This document shows, piece by piece, positions 22,852-34,100 of a stretch of DNA of 64,000 bases (position 1 is its first letter; the number at the start of each line of letters is the position of its first letter). A program made the position numbers and the translations under genes. Below the pieces are notes generated by a model. It ran no database searches. It saw only the letters and a list, made by a program, of their open reading frames with translations, and was not told where the DNA came from. The DNA is from Paracamarosporium sp. OC-R06-R3 (lineage: Eukaryota > Ascomycota > Dothideomycetes > Pleosporales > Didymosphaeriaceae), in the NCBI GenBank assembly GCA_019828545.1, contig JACVRA010000152.1:210718-274717 (forward strand), written 5' to 3'.

Positions 22852-23238
22852 GCTGGTCAAGAGGACGACTACTCTTAAAGGATAAAGTTCAACAGCCCTG
22901 AATAGCTTACAGTAACAACTTCAATTTGTCGGATGAGAATGCAACAAGATGTTCCAAGTTCTCATTTGTAGTGACTGCGCGGGGTTTTAAAGAAGTTCAG
23001 ATGTAAAGTAAGACGTCACGTCTGGGGAACACCCCTATTCAACCCCGCTCCAAAACCGTATCTTCTGTGGGGAATCGGATCTCTTCTTGGCATGTATATC
23101 GGTAAGATATCTGAGAACAGATTAATCAGTCTTCCTGCCGTAGATAGCGATTCGAAAGCTGATATTCTCAACTTAATTTTAGCTCCACTGAGTCATGCAA
23201 TTCGGGCCGCGTGATGTAACCAATACGGTTGGCGCAGT

Positions 23239-23249
23239 CGGGGTATCCG
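23239..23249. promoter_or_regulatory. CGG-N5-CCG site, one change from cluster motif
   Basis: CGGGGTATCCG, one base from the reverse complement of the cluster motif, 22 bases before an exact copy in the divergent transporter/murQ promoter region. Confidence 0.55.
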
Positions 23250-23270
23250 CCCTTGTCCTTTGTCGAACGG

Positions 23271-23281
23271 CGGATAACCCG
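23271..23281. promoter_or_regulatory. exact cluster motif, transporter/murQ promoter
   Basis: CGGATAACCCG, 420 bases before the transporter start and 287 before the murQ start. With the site at 23239 it forms a close pair in the 716-base gap 22852-23567, which has no other recognisable content. Confidence 0.65.
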
Positions 23282-23567
23282 ATTTTGATCTTCCAAGAAT
23301 TGCTTCCTCGCAGAATAGGATCGGATGGTGTTTGAGGCTCATTGGATGAATGCATTCACGAATTTTGCGGGTCATGCAAATTCGGGATCGGATTGCGGGA
23401 AAACACTCCATCGACGATTGCCTACGCGGACCACTTGAGTCAGACATCCACGACAGAATTCTAGTTGGTCCTACCGTACCATCAAGGTTTCTACAATCTT
23501 CATTACTGTCATCGAGAAGAATTTCCCAAGGAGTTTTTGCGGCACTGCCATTTCACCCATCTTCAAC

Positions 23568-24894
23568 ATGTCACCTGCGGCCCTCTACGAGTCGTCACCC
23601 TCTATCCAAACACATCAATTCGCTGGCTTTGGGTCCGATGGTGCCAAAACAGGAGAAAATATTACCATAGGCGCCAACTCCAACGAGAGCACTGGGCTGT
23701 CCTCTGAGTCCCTCGCTGGCCTTCAAACGGAGCAAAAGAATTCGAGAACAGCAAACATAGATTCAATGTCTTCATTAGAATTCTGTCGTAAGGACTATGG
23801 AAGCGTGTGGTTATATAGATATCTAACAGAGAATCAGAAGTCATGAATGAAGAAGATGCCAGCGTTGCGCAGGCAGTTAAGACTTGCTTACCGCAGATTG
23901 CAGCGGCTATTGATATCATTGTGCCTCGACTTTTGGTTGGTGGACGGGTGATATATACAGGAGCTGGCACAAGTGGGCGGTGCGTTGGTAAACTCCAGCA
24001 ATTTAAGGATGTTAGATTACTAATTCATTCGTAGGCTGGGGATTCTAGACGCATCAGAAATGTGAGGCCACTCAACTGCGTTTATGTATCTCACCCAGCT
24101 GATCAAATGCAGTCCTCCAACGTTTTCAGCCCCAGTAGGCCAGTTTGTCGGCTTAATTGCTGGAGGAGACTCTGCTATTCGCAACGCCGTCGAAGGCGCC
24201 GAAGATTCAGAGACAATGGGCGCATCCGACCTCGCGAGTTTATCACCACCTATCAACAAAGACGACGCCCTGATAGGTATTGCATCTTCAGGGAGGACGC
24301 CTTATGTGCTGGGTAGCTTGAAACATGCTCGCTCAGTGGGAGCTGCAACAATAGGATTGGCTTGTGTCCAGCCAAGCTCACTCCGAAGCTCTTGTGATAT
24401 CTCAATCGAGTGTGTTACTGGGCCTGAGGTAGTGACAGGGAGTACTCGTCTCAAAGCGGGGACTGCAACGAAGATGGTTAGTTCTACAATGCAAATTTAT
24501 ATGCTCACTTGTTGTGGCTCACAAGACTATCCAGATTCTGAATATGATTTCGACCGGGTCTCAAATACAGACAGGAAAAACATATGGAAACCTAGTGAGC
24601 AACGTACCGAAATGTAATGTTCTTATCTAATTTTAGCAGATGGTTGACTTGCAAATGTCTAACCGGAAACTCCAAGATAGGGCACGCCGCGTTGTGCGCA
24701 TGGTGGTACCACCATCGTCAGCCCTTGATATTGAGAGCGAAGAGGTCCTAGATTCTGTGCTTATGGATTGCGATGGCCAGGTTAAATTAAGCATTCTGGT
24801 GGCGACCCTGGGTTGCTCTCCAGCGCAAGGGAAGGCGCTATTGGATGCTTCGTCGGCCTCGCTAAGACATGCCTTAGCAGGAAGATGCGGGTAG
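23568..24894 (+). CDS. murQ: N-acetylmuramic acid 6-phosphate etherase (MurQ family)
   Basis: Six exons, 23568-23787, 23838-23979, 24035-24061 (27 bases), 24113-24476, 24535-24594 and 24640-24894, giving 355 residues. MurQ cleaves the lactyl ether of MurNAc-6-P to GlcNAc-6-P and D-lactate. The SIS-domain blocks are intact: TEQKNSRT, IYTGAGTSGRLGILDASE, GLIAGGDSAI, and the C-terminal small helical domain containing DGQVKLSILVATLG. The two acid residues important in E. coli (Glu83 and Glu114, 31 apart) correspond to Glu129 and Glu160, also 31 apart. It is much shorter than animal glucokinase regulatory protein, which is a two-SIS relative, so it is an etherase-type protein. About 48 residues at the N-terminus are extra. 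Five introns argue that it is long resident in fungi and not bacterial contamination. Confidence 0.93.
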
Positions 24895-25434
24895 TCAGGT
24901 CAATACTTTGCTATTCGACTACATTGTACACAGAATTTGTTCATCCGTTGCCGTACACTATGGTCCTTATTTCTTGCGAAACTTCTTTCCTGCACATAGA
25001 ACCTTTCTAATTCAGCGGTCGCCCACACTAATGTCCACTTTCTATCGTTATATCCCTCGGTCAAAGGACACAACGTCTTAGTCTTGGCACTACGTTCAGA
25101 GCATTGAAATCCGCACAGCAACCCTCTTCTTGCTAATACAAAATCTTTGATAGTTTACTATCGTTGACTAAAATCTACTAAGTTTCAGAAAGAATGGTCC
25201 TATGATTTCCAGAACTTACGTACTTGTCCTAGAGAAGAATTCTAGGTATATACAGTTCAGAGAAGCCTGCTGTAAGGCTTAGGGCTGTGAAATTATTTTG
25301 AAGAACATGTCCGCGTAAGCAACAGAGACAAGCGCCAAGAGCTACAAGCCGCGCAGGCACTAGGTAACGCCACTAGTAGTTTTTCGTTCGAATTGAGCAG
25401 GGCCACTAAGCAGGCCCTAAGGCTTTCCGCACGG

Positions 25435-25445
25435 CGGATAACCCG
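25435..25445. promoter_or_regulatory. exact cluster motif, anmK promoter
   Basis: CGGATAACCCG, 236 bases before the anmK ATG. The 786-base gap 24895-25680 around it holds no gene that I can see. Confidence 0.65.
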
Positions 25446-25680
25446 TGAATTACCCCATCCATTCTTATCGCAACCCGCGTCTTTTAACATAGCAATAGAG
25501 TCTTTCCTCATGGATCAGGATTAGTACTCAGACACCAGGATATCTATAGCTATCGGTGGGCAAAGCCGACGTAGCATGTTCCTAGTCAGGAATTTGGCCA
25601 TCTTAAAGGCGACGCGATCGCGTTGATAAGACAAAGACAAAATTACAGATTCAGCCTGGACGCTAGACTTGATTGTCATT

Positions 25681-27156
25681 ATGGTGACTCTCAATGTTCT
25701 CGGGCTTAACTGCGGCACCAGCATCGACGGTATGTGTGCTGCCATAGGCATTCCACCGTAATGCTGTGACAGTGTCCTCACAACATGGCATTCCGCTCAC
25801 AAACACTTAGGTGTCGATGTTGCGCACTGCCGTATAACCTCTAATACATCTTCAGCTGATGTAAACATTGAGGTCCTAGCATATGCCGAAGTCCCAGTCG
25901 ATCCTAGGCTACGGTCACAAGTCCTGCGTCTATGTCGTCCAAATCAAGAAAGTGCTGCAACCTCTATGGCTGAGGTTTGCGACCTGAACTTCGCTCTTGG
26001 AAGAGAGTTTGTACGTGCTATACTGGAGTCAGGCATCGACCTAGCTGCAGTCGATATTGTTAGTAGTCATGGACAGACACTCTGGCATAATCCATTTGGG
26101 GAACATCGCTCCACTCTCCAATTGGCTGAACCCGCCGTAATTGCTCAAAGGACGGGACGGTACTATATTCAATGTCTGAGGTCTGTTTTGCGTGAGCTAA
26201 TAGAAAATGCAGAACCGTCATCAGTGGTTTTCGGGTTGCTGAACTGGCTGCCGGGCGGCAAGGGGCTCCTTTGTCAGGCTTCTTTGAGGCTGCACTGCTC
26301 ACCGACTCACACGTCACCCGGATCGTCCAGAATATTGGTGGAATAGGTACGTTGAATTTTTCGAGACACAAAAGATGCCGCTATTGATAAAATCGCCTTA
26401 TAAACAGGTAATGCGACCGTCCTACCAGCCTTGAACTCTTCAAGGCCCCAAGAACCGCAACCAACATATCTGGCTTTCGACACCGGTCCTGGAAACGTTC
26501 TAATAGATGCTACAATGCGTATCATAACCAAGGGAAAGCAGCACTACGACCACGACGGCCTTCTCGGTGCCAGAGGCGAGGCAGACATAGACGAGTCGGT
26601 TATCAACAATTACCTAGCTAGCGAGCCCTACTTCAGATTGAACCCACCTAAGACCACAGGACGCGAGCTGTTCTCTGACGATGTTGCTAAGCAACTAGTC
26701 GACAAATTGAAGGCTACAGGGAAAACCCCAGAGGCAATTGTTGCGACAGTCACACGTATAACGGCAGAATCAATCGCCAGAGCATACAACCAATTCGTTT
26801 TACCACGTCTAGGAGAGAAAGGGAAAATCGACGAGATTTACATATGCGGCGGTGGAGCATACAATCCTAATATCCTAAAGCATTTACAGAGATGCTTTCC
26901 AGAAAGTCGAGTGTTGAAGCTCGATGACGCGCCCGTGAAAATCGATCCCAGTGCAAAGGAGGCAGTCTTGTTTGCATTGCTAGGCTTTCTTGGGGTTTGT
27001 GGGCGCACGGTACCTATCGCGGCGGACTCGGAGACTCAGGATCCTGCTATTTTGGGCGTGATCACTCCCGGCGCAAACTACCATGAGGTTATGAGAAGAG
27101 TGGTCAATGATACGGAATTCTCTGGCAAAAGGGTTCTCGGACGCGTTGTTATATAG
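25681..27156 (+). CDS. anmK: 1,6-anhydro-N-acetylmuramic acid kinase (AnmK family)
   Basis: Four exons, 25681-25729, 25811-26159, 26213-26346 and 26408-27156, 426 residues (bacterial AnmK about 370). AnmK opens the anhydro ring of anhMurNAc and phosphorylates it with ATP to MurNAc-6-P, the substrate of MurQ. The sugar-kinase fold motifs are present: GLNCGTSIDGVDVA at the start (exons 1-2 joined), SSHGQTLWH, RVAELAAGRQGAPL, NIGGIGN (exons 3-4 joined), FDTGPGN and, near the end, ICGGGAYNP. All splice phases agree and no defect is seen. It lies between murQ and nagA, all three on the plus strand. No separate MurNAc kinase is present nearby, so the cluster seems built for the anhydro form. Confidence 0.93.
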
Positions 27157-27500
27157 GGGTCGCAAATTGTTCGTATGTGGTGTGTTGATTTTGTTCTGTC
27201 AATTACGATACACATTTCAATTCTACCTTGAATTGCATTCCAAACGTAGTCGCTGGATACACGGTCTAAATTCATATTGATCTTCAAACGGAATCCGATC
27301 GACTCGCTACACTATAGCAATCAATTTGACAATTACGGCGGACGATTTGTGCTCATGGAAAAATCATCCATTCCCCGCATCTTTCCTTATCATCTTCTGA
27401 TAATCGTGGCGGTTTCTTCTAAGATTCACATGGGCTAGAATAAACGGGAAATCCGATGGCATGAGTATTCCTGAGAAGACGAAACTGATACCAGTATGTG

Positions 27501-27511
27501 CGGATAACCCG
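27501..27511. promoter_or_regulatory. exact cluster motif, nagA promoter
   Basis: CGGATAACCCG, 318 bases before the nagA ATG, in the 672-base gap 27157-27828, where I see no other gene. Confidence 0.65.
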
Positions 27512-27828
27512 CCAACCCGAGCGCCGAAAGCTATGTCTCAATAGGCAATATTCCGCCCCAGATCGGTACATCAAGACTATCTGTGATTTGGACACGCTTG
27601 AAGTATTTTCAGCTGCGGTGAACGAAACCACTGGTGCTTTTAAAGTTAGGCAGGGTGTTCATTGTATCGTGTCTCCGTTCTCTTATTACAGACTACCAAG
27701 TACTAGAAACTGCCCTCACTATTTAAAGGGAGACACCTTGTTTTACCAAAGATACCCCAGGTATCCAACAAAGAATCTACCTGGCCGCGCCTGTTTTGGT
27801 TTTGTTTCATATACTGATCGAATTAGCA

Positions 27829-29253
27829 ATGCCTACTGTTGCCTGCTCCAGCGGCATTACCAAGTTCACGAATTGCCGACTTGTCCGAGATGGGGAATTC
27901 GCATATGAGGATCTCTGGATAAGCTCAATCACTGGCACTATTCTATCTGGTCAAGCAACCTTTTTTGATACTGGAAGTCTTCCCGATCAAGTTATTGACC
28001 TCGGAGGACGCATCGTCTCTCCTGGCATGATCGACGTACAACTAAACGGAGCATTCGGCTTCAACTTCTCGACATTGATGGAAGATATCAAAGAATATCC
28101 ACATGCCGTGGCGGATGTAAATAAGAAGTTGGTTTCTATTGGGGTCACATCGTATGTTCCGACTTTGACTAGCCAGACGCCAAATCTTTATCAGACGGTG
28201 AGAGAATCACGACATACACTGCAGCTCGAATACAGCTGATAATCGATGCTAGGTGCTACCTCACCTTCGCCCAAGCGGCACAAGGTCTGCTTATGATGGT
28301 GCAGAATCGCTTGGGGCACATGTTGAAGGTCCTTTTCTAAATCCAAGCAAGAACGGAATCCACAATGCAAGCGTGCTTCAGCAAGCAAGAAGCCTCCAGG
28401 ATCTTGAAGCATGTTACGGTGCAGAGAATTTAGGCGCTCTAGAACGACCGAGCACCTACACAGGATCTATTAAGAAAATAACTCTTGCTCCAGAATGCGG
28501 TAACATGACTCAGATCATTCCAGAACTGACATCCCGAGGGATTGTCTGCTCAATAGGTCACTCTGAAGCCACTTACGAGGAGGCATCGAATGCTGTCGCT
28601 GCAGGAGCCACAATGATCACACACATGTTCAACGCGATGAGGCCGCTACATCACCGTAACCCAGGAATCTTTGGGGTTCTCGGAATCACTGCTGAGGCCC
28701 TTCCGAAACCTTACTTCGGCATCATTGCTGATGGCGTTCACCTCCACCCTACTGCTGTCAACATCGCTTTCAACACGCATCCCGATGGTCTCATCCTAGT
28801 CACAGATGCTATGCATCTGGTGGGACTTCCCGATGGTGTATATACATGGACCAACGGTGACATAGAGAGCAGGATTGTTAAAGTCGGGCCGACTTTACTT
28901 CTTGATGGAACAGACAAGATCGCGGGAAGGTTAGTACCTCATCTATTGATCAAAAACTACTGCTAATATATATACCTCAAAGTTCTATCACTCTGATCGA
29001 ATGTGTAAACAATTTCCTGCAGTGGTCCAACACTTCGATCAGCAAGGCGCTTAAGGCAGTTACTGCTACACCTGCAGCTATGCTAGGCATCCAGAATAAC
29101 AAAGGAAATTTAAACATAGGCGCTGATGCCGACCTGGTCATTTTCTCTGAGGAGAGAACAAACGATGGCAAAATCCAGTTGGTAATTGACGAAGTGTGGA
29201 AGTTTGGTACCCAAGTTTATGCACGAGAAGGAATAAAAGAATATAAAGGGTAA
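27829..29253 (+). CDS. nagA: N-acetylglucosamine-6-phosphate deacetylase
   Basis: Exons 27829-28197, 28253-28929 and 28983-29253, 438 residues. It removes acetate from GlcNAc-6-P to give GlcN-6-P, linking MurQ to the deaminase at 14556. The amidohydrolase metal and active-site residues are present: HVEGPF with His146 and Glu148, GHSEAT with His226, THMFNAMRPL with His247, and VTDAM with Asp308. Other family features are SPGMIDVQLNGAFG near the start and ATPAAMLGI plus GADADLVIF at the end. An in-frame ATG exists 33 bases upstream at 27796, but 27829 gives the usual N-terminus. It is the last recognisable gene of the cluster. Confidence 0.95.
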
Positions 29254-29309
29254 GATACAGATGGGGAGGGTATTTATATTAAGAAGTAGAATAACATATT
29301 TAATTCTTT

Positions 29310-29705
29310 CTACACATCGTCTGCGATGTATTGAAAAGCTGCGGCGTGGTCCTTACGATTAGTGTCTTTGCTCAGCATATTATACGACATACCGCCGTCG
29401 TACGTCGCAGTCCCGAGAATACGCGCCTCAACTGGCGTCGCCCACTCGCGCCAGTTCCTAGGCGCCATTTCCCCCTTCCTCAGTGCCTCCATCGACGGCT
29501 TTCCTACGGGAAAGAACTCGCTGTTTGCGCAGGGAAGGCTGACCCACGCCAGATCCCGGATCTTGCCTACATCAACGGTAGCTATATCTTCCGCGATCTT
29601 CTTCGCGCTCCTTTCCCCGCCATATTTATCCTCAACACGAATCCCAAGTGCCTTGGCCTGAGTGAGAAAATTCCCGTGGTGCTCTCCCGGCGTTAAACTA
29701 GGCAT
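29310..29705 (-). CDS. hypothetical protein, possibly the last exon of a larger gene
   Basis: An open frame of 131 codons with a protein-like composition (for example WVSLPCANSEFF and ATPVEARILGTATYDGG) and no low complexity. I do not recognise the family. It stops 57 bases from the nagA stop and converges on it. A possible upstream exon lies on the same strand near 29900 (a 23-codon start followed by a GT), but I could not fix a join. No cluster motif was seen in front of it, so I do not assign it to the amino-sugar cluster. Confidence 0.45.
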   Translation of the reverse strand: MPSLTPGEHHGNFLTQAKALGIRVEDKYGGERSAKKIAEDIATVDVGKIRDLAWVSLPCANSEFFPVGKPSMEALRKGEMAPRNWREWATPVEARILGTATYDGGMSYNMLSKDTNRKDHAAAFQYIADDV

Positions 29706-30364
29706 CGTGACGGGAGGATGGCAGCATCTATTTCTTGATCGCTTCTACCATCTTCCTAGATACAAAAAGTCTACACTGTCAATGCATAACTCGTATCCCT
29801 CCACTTGAACTAATTCCCCCAGCCTTGCGGTACCTCATCGCCAGCGGCAGCTAGGCCTCCAGGGCCTACTAGCGCACAACCAGCGAAGCTCACGATATCC
29901 ATAAACAGACAAAGTTATTACGCTCAAGCATCCGCTTGAGCACTGTCCAAGAAACAAAAAAACGACTTCTCAGCCAAGTCACAGCCCAAGCAAGGACCTA
30001 GCCGACTACCCGACCCCAACGCTCCAATCCCAACCATCACCCATCCACCCGTCCCATCCACCCCACACCCCATCCCATCCGCCACCCGCACAAGCAGCCT
30101 CCCACTCCTACAATGCAGATCGCGCCCAACACATCCCGACAAGCCACTCACAACAAGGCAACCCACTAGCCCGGGTCCCCGCAATGACATATTTCCAAAT
30201 TCCAGAATCTCTGCTTCCGTGCTGGCTCGCTCGCTTTCCTGTTTATTTGACATCGCTCTCCTCTTCAAGTTTCTTTTTTAAAAGTACAATTCAGCTTTGT
30301 TTTGTTCTGTATTGTCTTGTTTGTGTCTATCGATATTGCATAATTTGAGTTACGATTTGGAAAT
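29706..30364. other. intergenic or unresolved 5' exons, 0.66 kb
   Basis: May contain 5' exons of the minus-strand hypothetical gene. A C-rich plus strand (29990-30110) with CCATCC words gives long open frames on both strands by composition only. Nothing else recognised. Confidence 0.35.
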
Positions 30365-30659
30365 ATGTACCACACAGATACCCAAGTGTTTCAACGGCTG
30401 CATTCGTTTTCTCGGCCGCCGGGGGCGCAGATGGAGACGGAGATGTCGCAGGAGATGGGTTCGAAGATGGAGGGTGCGATGCTGAGGGAGAAGATGGCGA
30501 GGGAGGCGAATGGGAAGTGTGAGATAGGAAAGGGTGAGAAGATAGGTGGGGATGATGCAGGTATGTTCCGTGTATGATGAAAGTGTTGTTGCTTGATTTG
30601 GTGGACTGACTTGATGCTTTGTTGCAGACACCAAGCAGGCACCGAAGCAGACCTCATGA
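30365..30659 (+). CDS. small Met- and Lys-rich hypothetical protein
   Basis: Two exons, 30365-30560 and 30628-30659, joined by a well-formed intron (GTATGT, TGACTTGA branch region, TTGCAG). The product is 75 residues, hydrophilic, with a methionine- and glutamate-rich middle (METEMSQEMGSKMEG) and no signal peptide or membrane segment. The family is not recognised. The clean splice signals and start support a real small gene. Confidence 0.45.
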
Positions 30660-31107
30660 AAAGGAGGACTATACGCCTGAACCAACGATGTTACTCTTTT
30701 TTTGACATATGCAAGCGAAGAAAGAGTAATACATCACACACACACGAAGATGATGTTTGAAATATCGACGCGAATCCATTTTCATCACCATGTTTACCTA
30801 TTGCGATAATGAGAACTGGACTCCAGCACCTGCAAAAGCTTTTCAATATGAACGCCTATGTGCATTACACCAATAGGAAGACGCCGCGATAAAGAGAAAA
30901 GGGTATCAATCGGATGATAAGAAAACGCCGATTTGAATGCCTGTCCACGGCCTCAATGCATATGCAATTTCTTTGCATGTCCTCCATACCAGTACATGCC
31001 ATTGTTCATCATGGGTATCGTAAGTTTTTCTGGTATGCCCTAATGCATGGCGACAAGCGCCCGTGTACTGTAGTTAAAAAGATTTGTGTGTACTTTTAGA
31101 CGCACAC
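30660..31107. other. intergenic, 3' of frq
   Basis: No gene seen. In Neurospora the 3' region of frq starts an antisense transcript; nothing in the bases here shows or excludes that. Confidence 0.4.
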
Positions 31108-34100
31108 TCATGCGTCTTGATCAAGCTTCTGGCTCTTCTGTCCCTTGCTGCCTTGAAGGGCAGTGGCGACGGACTCACGAGTGCGGTTGCGCTTCAACTT
31201 GGCCCGCGAAGAGAGACTGCCGCTTGTAGTGCTCTGCCTCTTCAGCCTTGTCTTCTGACCTGCTTGCTCCGCTTCATCATTAGCGGCCGCGATAGCGCTT
31301 GCCGGGCTGTTGAAGCCACTGCCACCGCCAGCCGTGGCAGCAGAGCTTCCAGCGGGGATGTCTTCGGCAAGGCGATCGGCTAGTGCGGCGTCGTACTCGC
31401 GTTCGGAAGCGATGATAGTGCGCGGGTCCATCCGGCGGGCAGTGGCGAGGAGATCAATTGAACCGTCATCAGATTCACTATCTTCACTATCCTCATCGTC
31501 GCAAGAGGAAGACGGGATTTCCGAAGCTTCCGACTGTTCTTGTTCGTTCCTATGCATGGGGGAGATATTGAGTAGTTGGAGCGCGGTTGCCGGACCAGCA
31601 TCGTCTGAAGAACTGGTACTCGAAGGGTTCGATGACACGTTAGACTCAAGATCCGAGTCTACGTCACCAGATGAAGTCGAGTCGAAAGGTAGGAACGATG
31701 CAGGGGGGAGCGTTGAATTCGGTAAAGTTTGGCGCGAAGCAGACAGAATCTCTTCTTTGATAACGGGCTGCTGCTTTGGGGTAGATGACTCGGCTTCCGG
31801 AGATGCACGTTCGTTGAGCGCTTCAAGGATTCTCTTTGGATATAACTGTGACCTGTGTCGGGTACCAGATGCGCTAGCTGGAGTGGTCGGTTGATGTGAG
31901 CGGCGCACGCGGATGTAGAAGTTGTCCTCCGGTTGGACTCCGCCCAGCCCGGACGCTTCAAAATCCATAAGATCAGGGCTCTCAGTCCCATTGTCGTCCT
32001 TTAAAGAATCGGGCGAAAAATCTATCTCTTCACTGCTTGACACGGTCCGACTGCCCTCGTTGGAGTCGATTTCCATCATAGATGTAGTGTCAAGCGGGCC
32101 GCGGGATTCTGCGATATCGGAAGACCTGTAAGTACGCTCTAAGGGAGAGATAGCGGCTCCAATAGGGTGACTCGTGATGTTTTGATAAGAATCCGAAGAA
32201 TGACTTGCAATGCCGCGACTATCCCCAGTCAGATCAGTGCAAAACTTTGCTTTGCTGTAAAAGATCATGGGTCCATCGTTACGTCGTCTCTTGGAGGAAG
32301 AACTTTGCATTGCCGAGCTTCCAAAGCCAGAAGAGTCGCCAGTTTGATGGTGTTGATACGGCGAATTGTTGGAGGATCCTACGTCGAGACCGTATGAATC
32401 TTCCTCGTCATCAGAGTCCTCCTTATGGAAGAACAAAGGTGTGTAAGAAAACTGGCTTCGTTCCTTTTCCTTCTGCTGGCGAGCAAGTAGTTTCGCTGCT
32501 CGTTCGGGATTCAAGGAAGGGTCTGTACTTCCACTTCCCCCAGACTTGAGGTATTTGGAAGGGGATCTACTGTTGGCGTAAGTGTCAGATGGAGAGCCGT
32601 TACCCGTATATTCTGAGTTAGATCCAGTACTACTCAATGTGGCGTCTGGTCCACCCCTCCATCGGATTTTTCGGCCGTCATGCGATAGCTCGAACATGGA
32701 ACTGTAGTCCGTGACAGCTTCCTTTACGAAATCAGGGGTAACGTTGAGCGTGTGGAGCTGTGCCATGTTGATCAAAAGATTGAGATACAGCCATCCGTGG
32801 CCTTCTTCTGGCGAATGTTCAGATATCATGTTTGGCGGAGTGAACCCCAGATGGCGAATATAATCCATGTTGTCGGAGGGTACTTGAGCTCGGTACGGAT
32901 CGAGATCTAACGGTCGTGTGGGTCGCTGGTCGGGGGATCCAGAGCCGGCAAAGTCTTGTTCATTGATTTGGAGGTTCGGACGCAGCTTCTGCACAGCTTC
33001 TTGGTGTCTAATGATATCCTCATCATCTGCCCGTACTGGCATGATGCGTGCTTCACGGTTACCCTCTGTCTTGGTGCGATGTCCCGCTGCTTCTCTGGCA
33101 CGGCGATCGGCAGTGGCAGCTGATTGGGCGACCTCCTCCTGCTGCATAGGCTGCGGGTGATTTCCAGGCGCCGATCGCTTACCTGCAAAGATCTGCTCCA
33201 AGCGACGCACCACCAACTTCTTCTTCGATTTCTCCGTCATCGGCGTGTGGCTCTTCGGAAGCAAGCCTTGAGGAATATCATGCAAGTAAGACTGAATGTT
33301 TTGCTGCTGCTGGCTGTACTGCGACTTGGTCATGCGGCGACGGTCTTTCTCATTGCTAGAAGTGGTGTTTGAGGGTTGGTTCGAACGTGCCGAGTTGGAA
33401 TTGTTACCGGACATGGACGCATAACCGGACTCGGCAAACCGAGAGGCATGCGAAGAAGCGGTCTTCTGGGTATCGAATGGCGGCGGATGAGAAGAGATAG
33501 CGGGGTATCCTTGTTCCGACTTGTTATCGAGATCGGCAGCAAACTTGCGTAAGGTTTCCTCGAGTTCTCTCTTCTTGTGGTCAGGTAGGCCATGGAAACG
33601 GACTTCGAAGAGTTTATCATCTTGCAGGTGTGTGTCATGCAGCTTCTCATACTTCTTCAGCTTCTGCTTCAATCTCTTGTTGGCGACAGTCAGGTCATCA
33701 ATGACACTCCTGAAATCTTCCACGCTTTCACTGTTCAGGGGACCAACTCCAGGACGGTAGGGCATAGACGTCTTTGACTGGTACATGTGATCGTGCGTGT
33801 GGGCGTCTGGAGGGGTTTCAGACGAGGACGAGTTGCGTAGGAAGAATGGCGGTTCATCTATGCCATCATGGTCAGACAGGATCCTGGGCAGCAGCGTACA
33901 ATACTTACTGTCCAAGTTGCTACTGCTCTGCACGGCATTGTTGGTATTTTCGAACCACTTGCCAGCATCGCTACTTTCTCCTGAGCTATTCTTGTTGGAC
34001 TGGACTTTGGGCGAGGTAGTTGACGGCGGGTTTGCCTTGTCGCTTGCGGCAGCATTGGGAGAGCTCACGGTCGTGTTTTGCGGCTGGTAGAAGGTGGGTG

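Noticed and set aside
20760..23000. Transporter as a decayed gene with many stops
   Set aside because: Eleven short introns with matching phases remove every stop and give a normal 484-residue protein.
23568..24894. Animal-type glucokinase regulatory protein
   Set aside because: Only one SIS domain of MurQ length is present and both catalytic-type glutamates are kept.
14173..29253. Bacterial contamination or very recent transfer
   Set aside because: murQ, anmK, nagA, nagB, the transporter and the regulator contain fungal introns in correct phase and share a fungal-type operator. Older transfer from bacteria remains possible for murQ and anmK.
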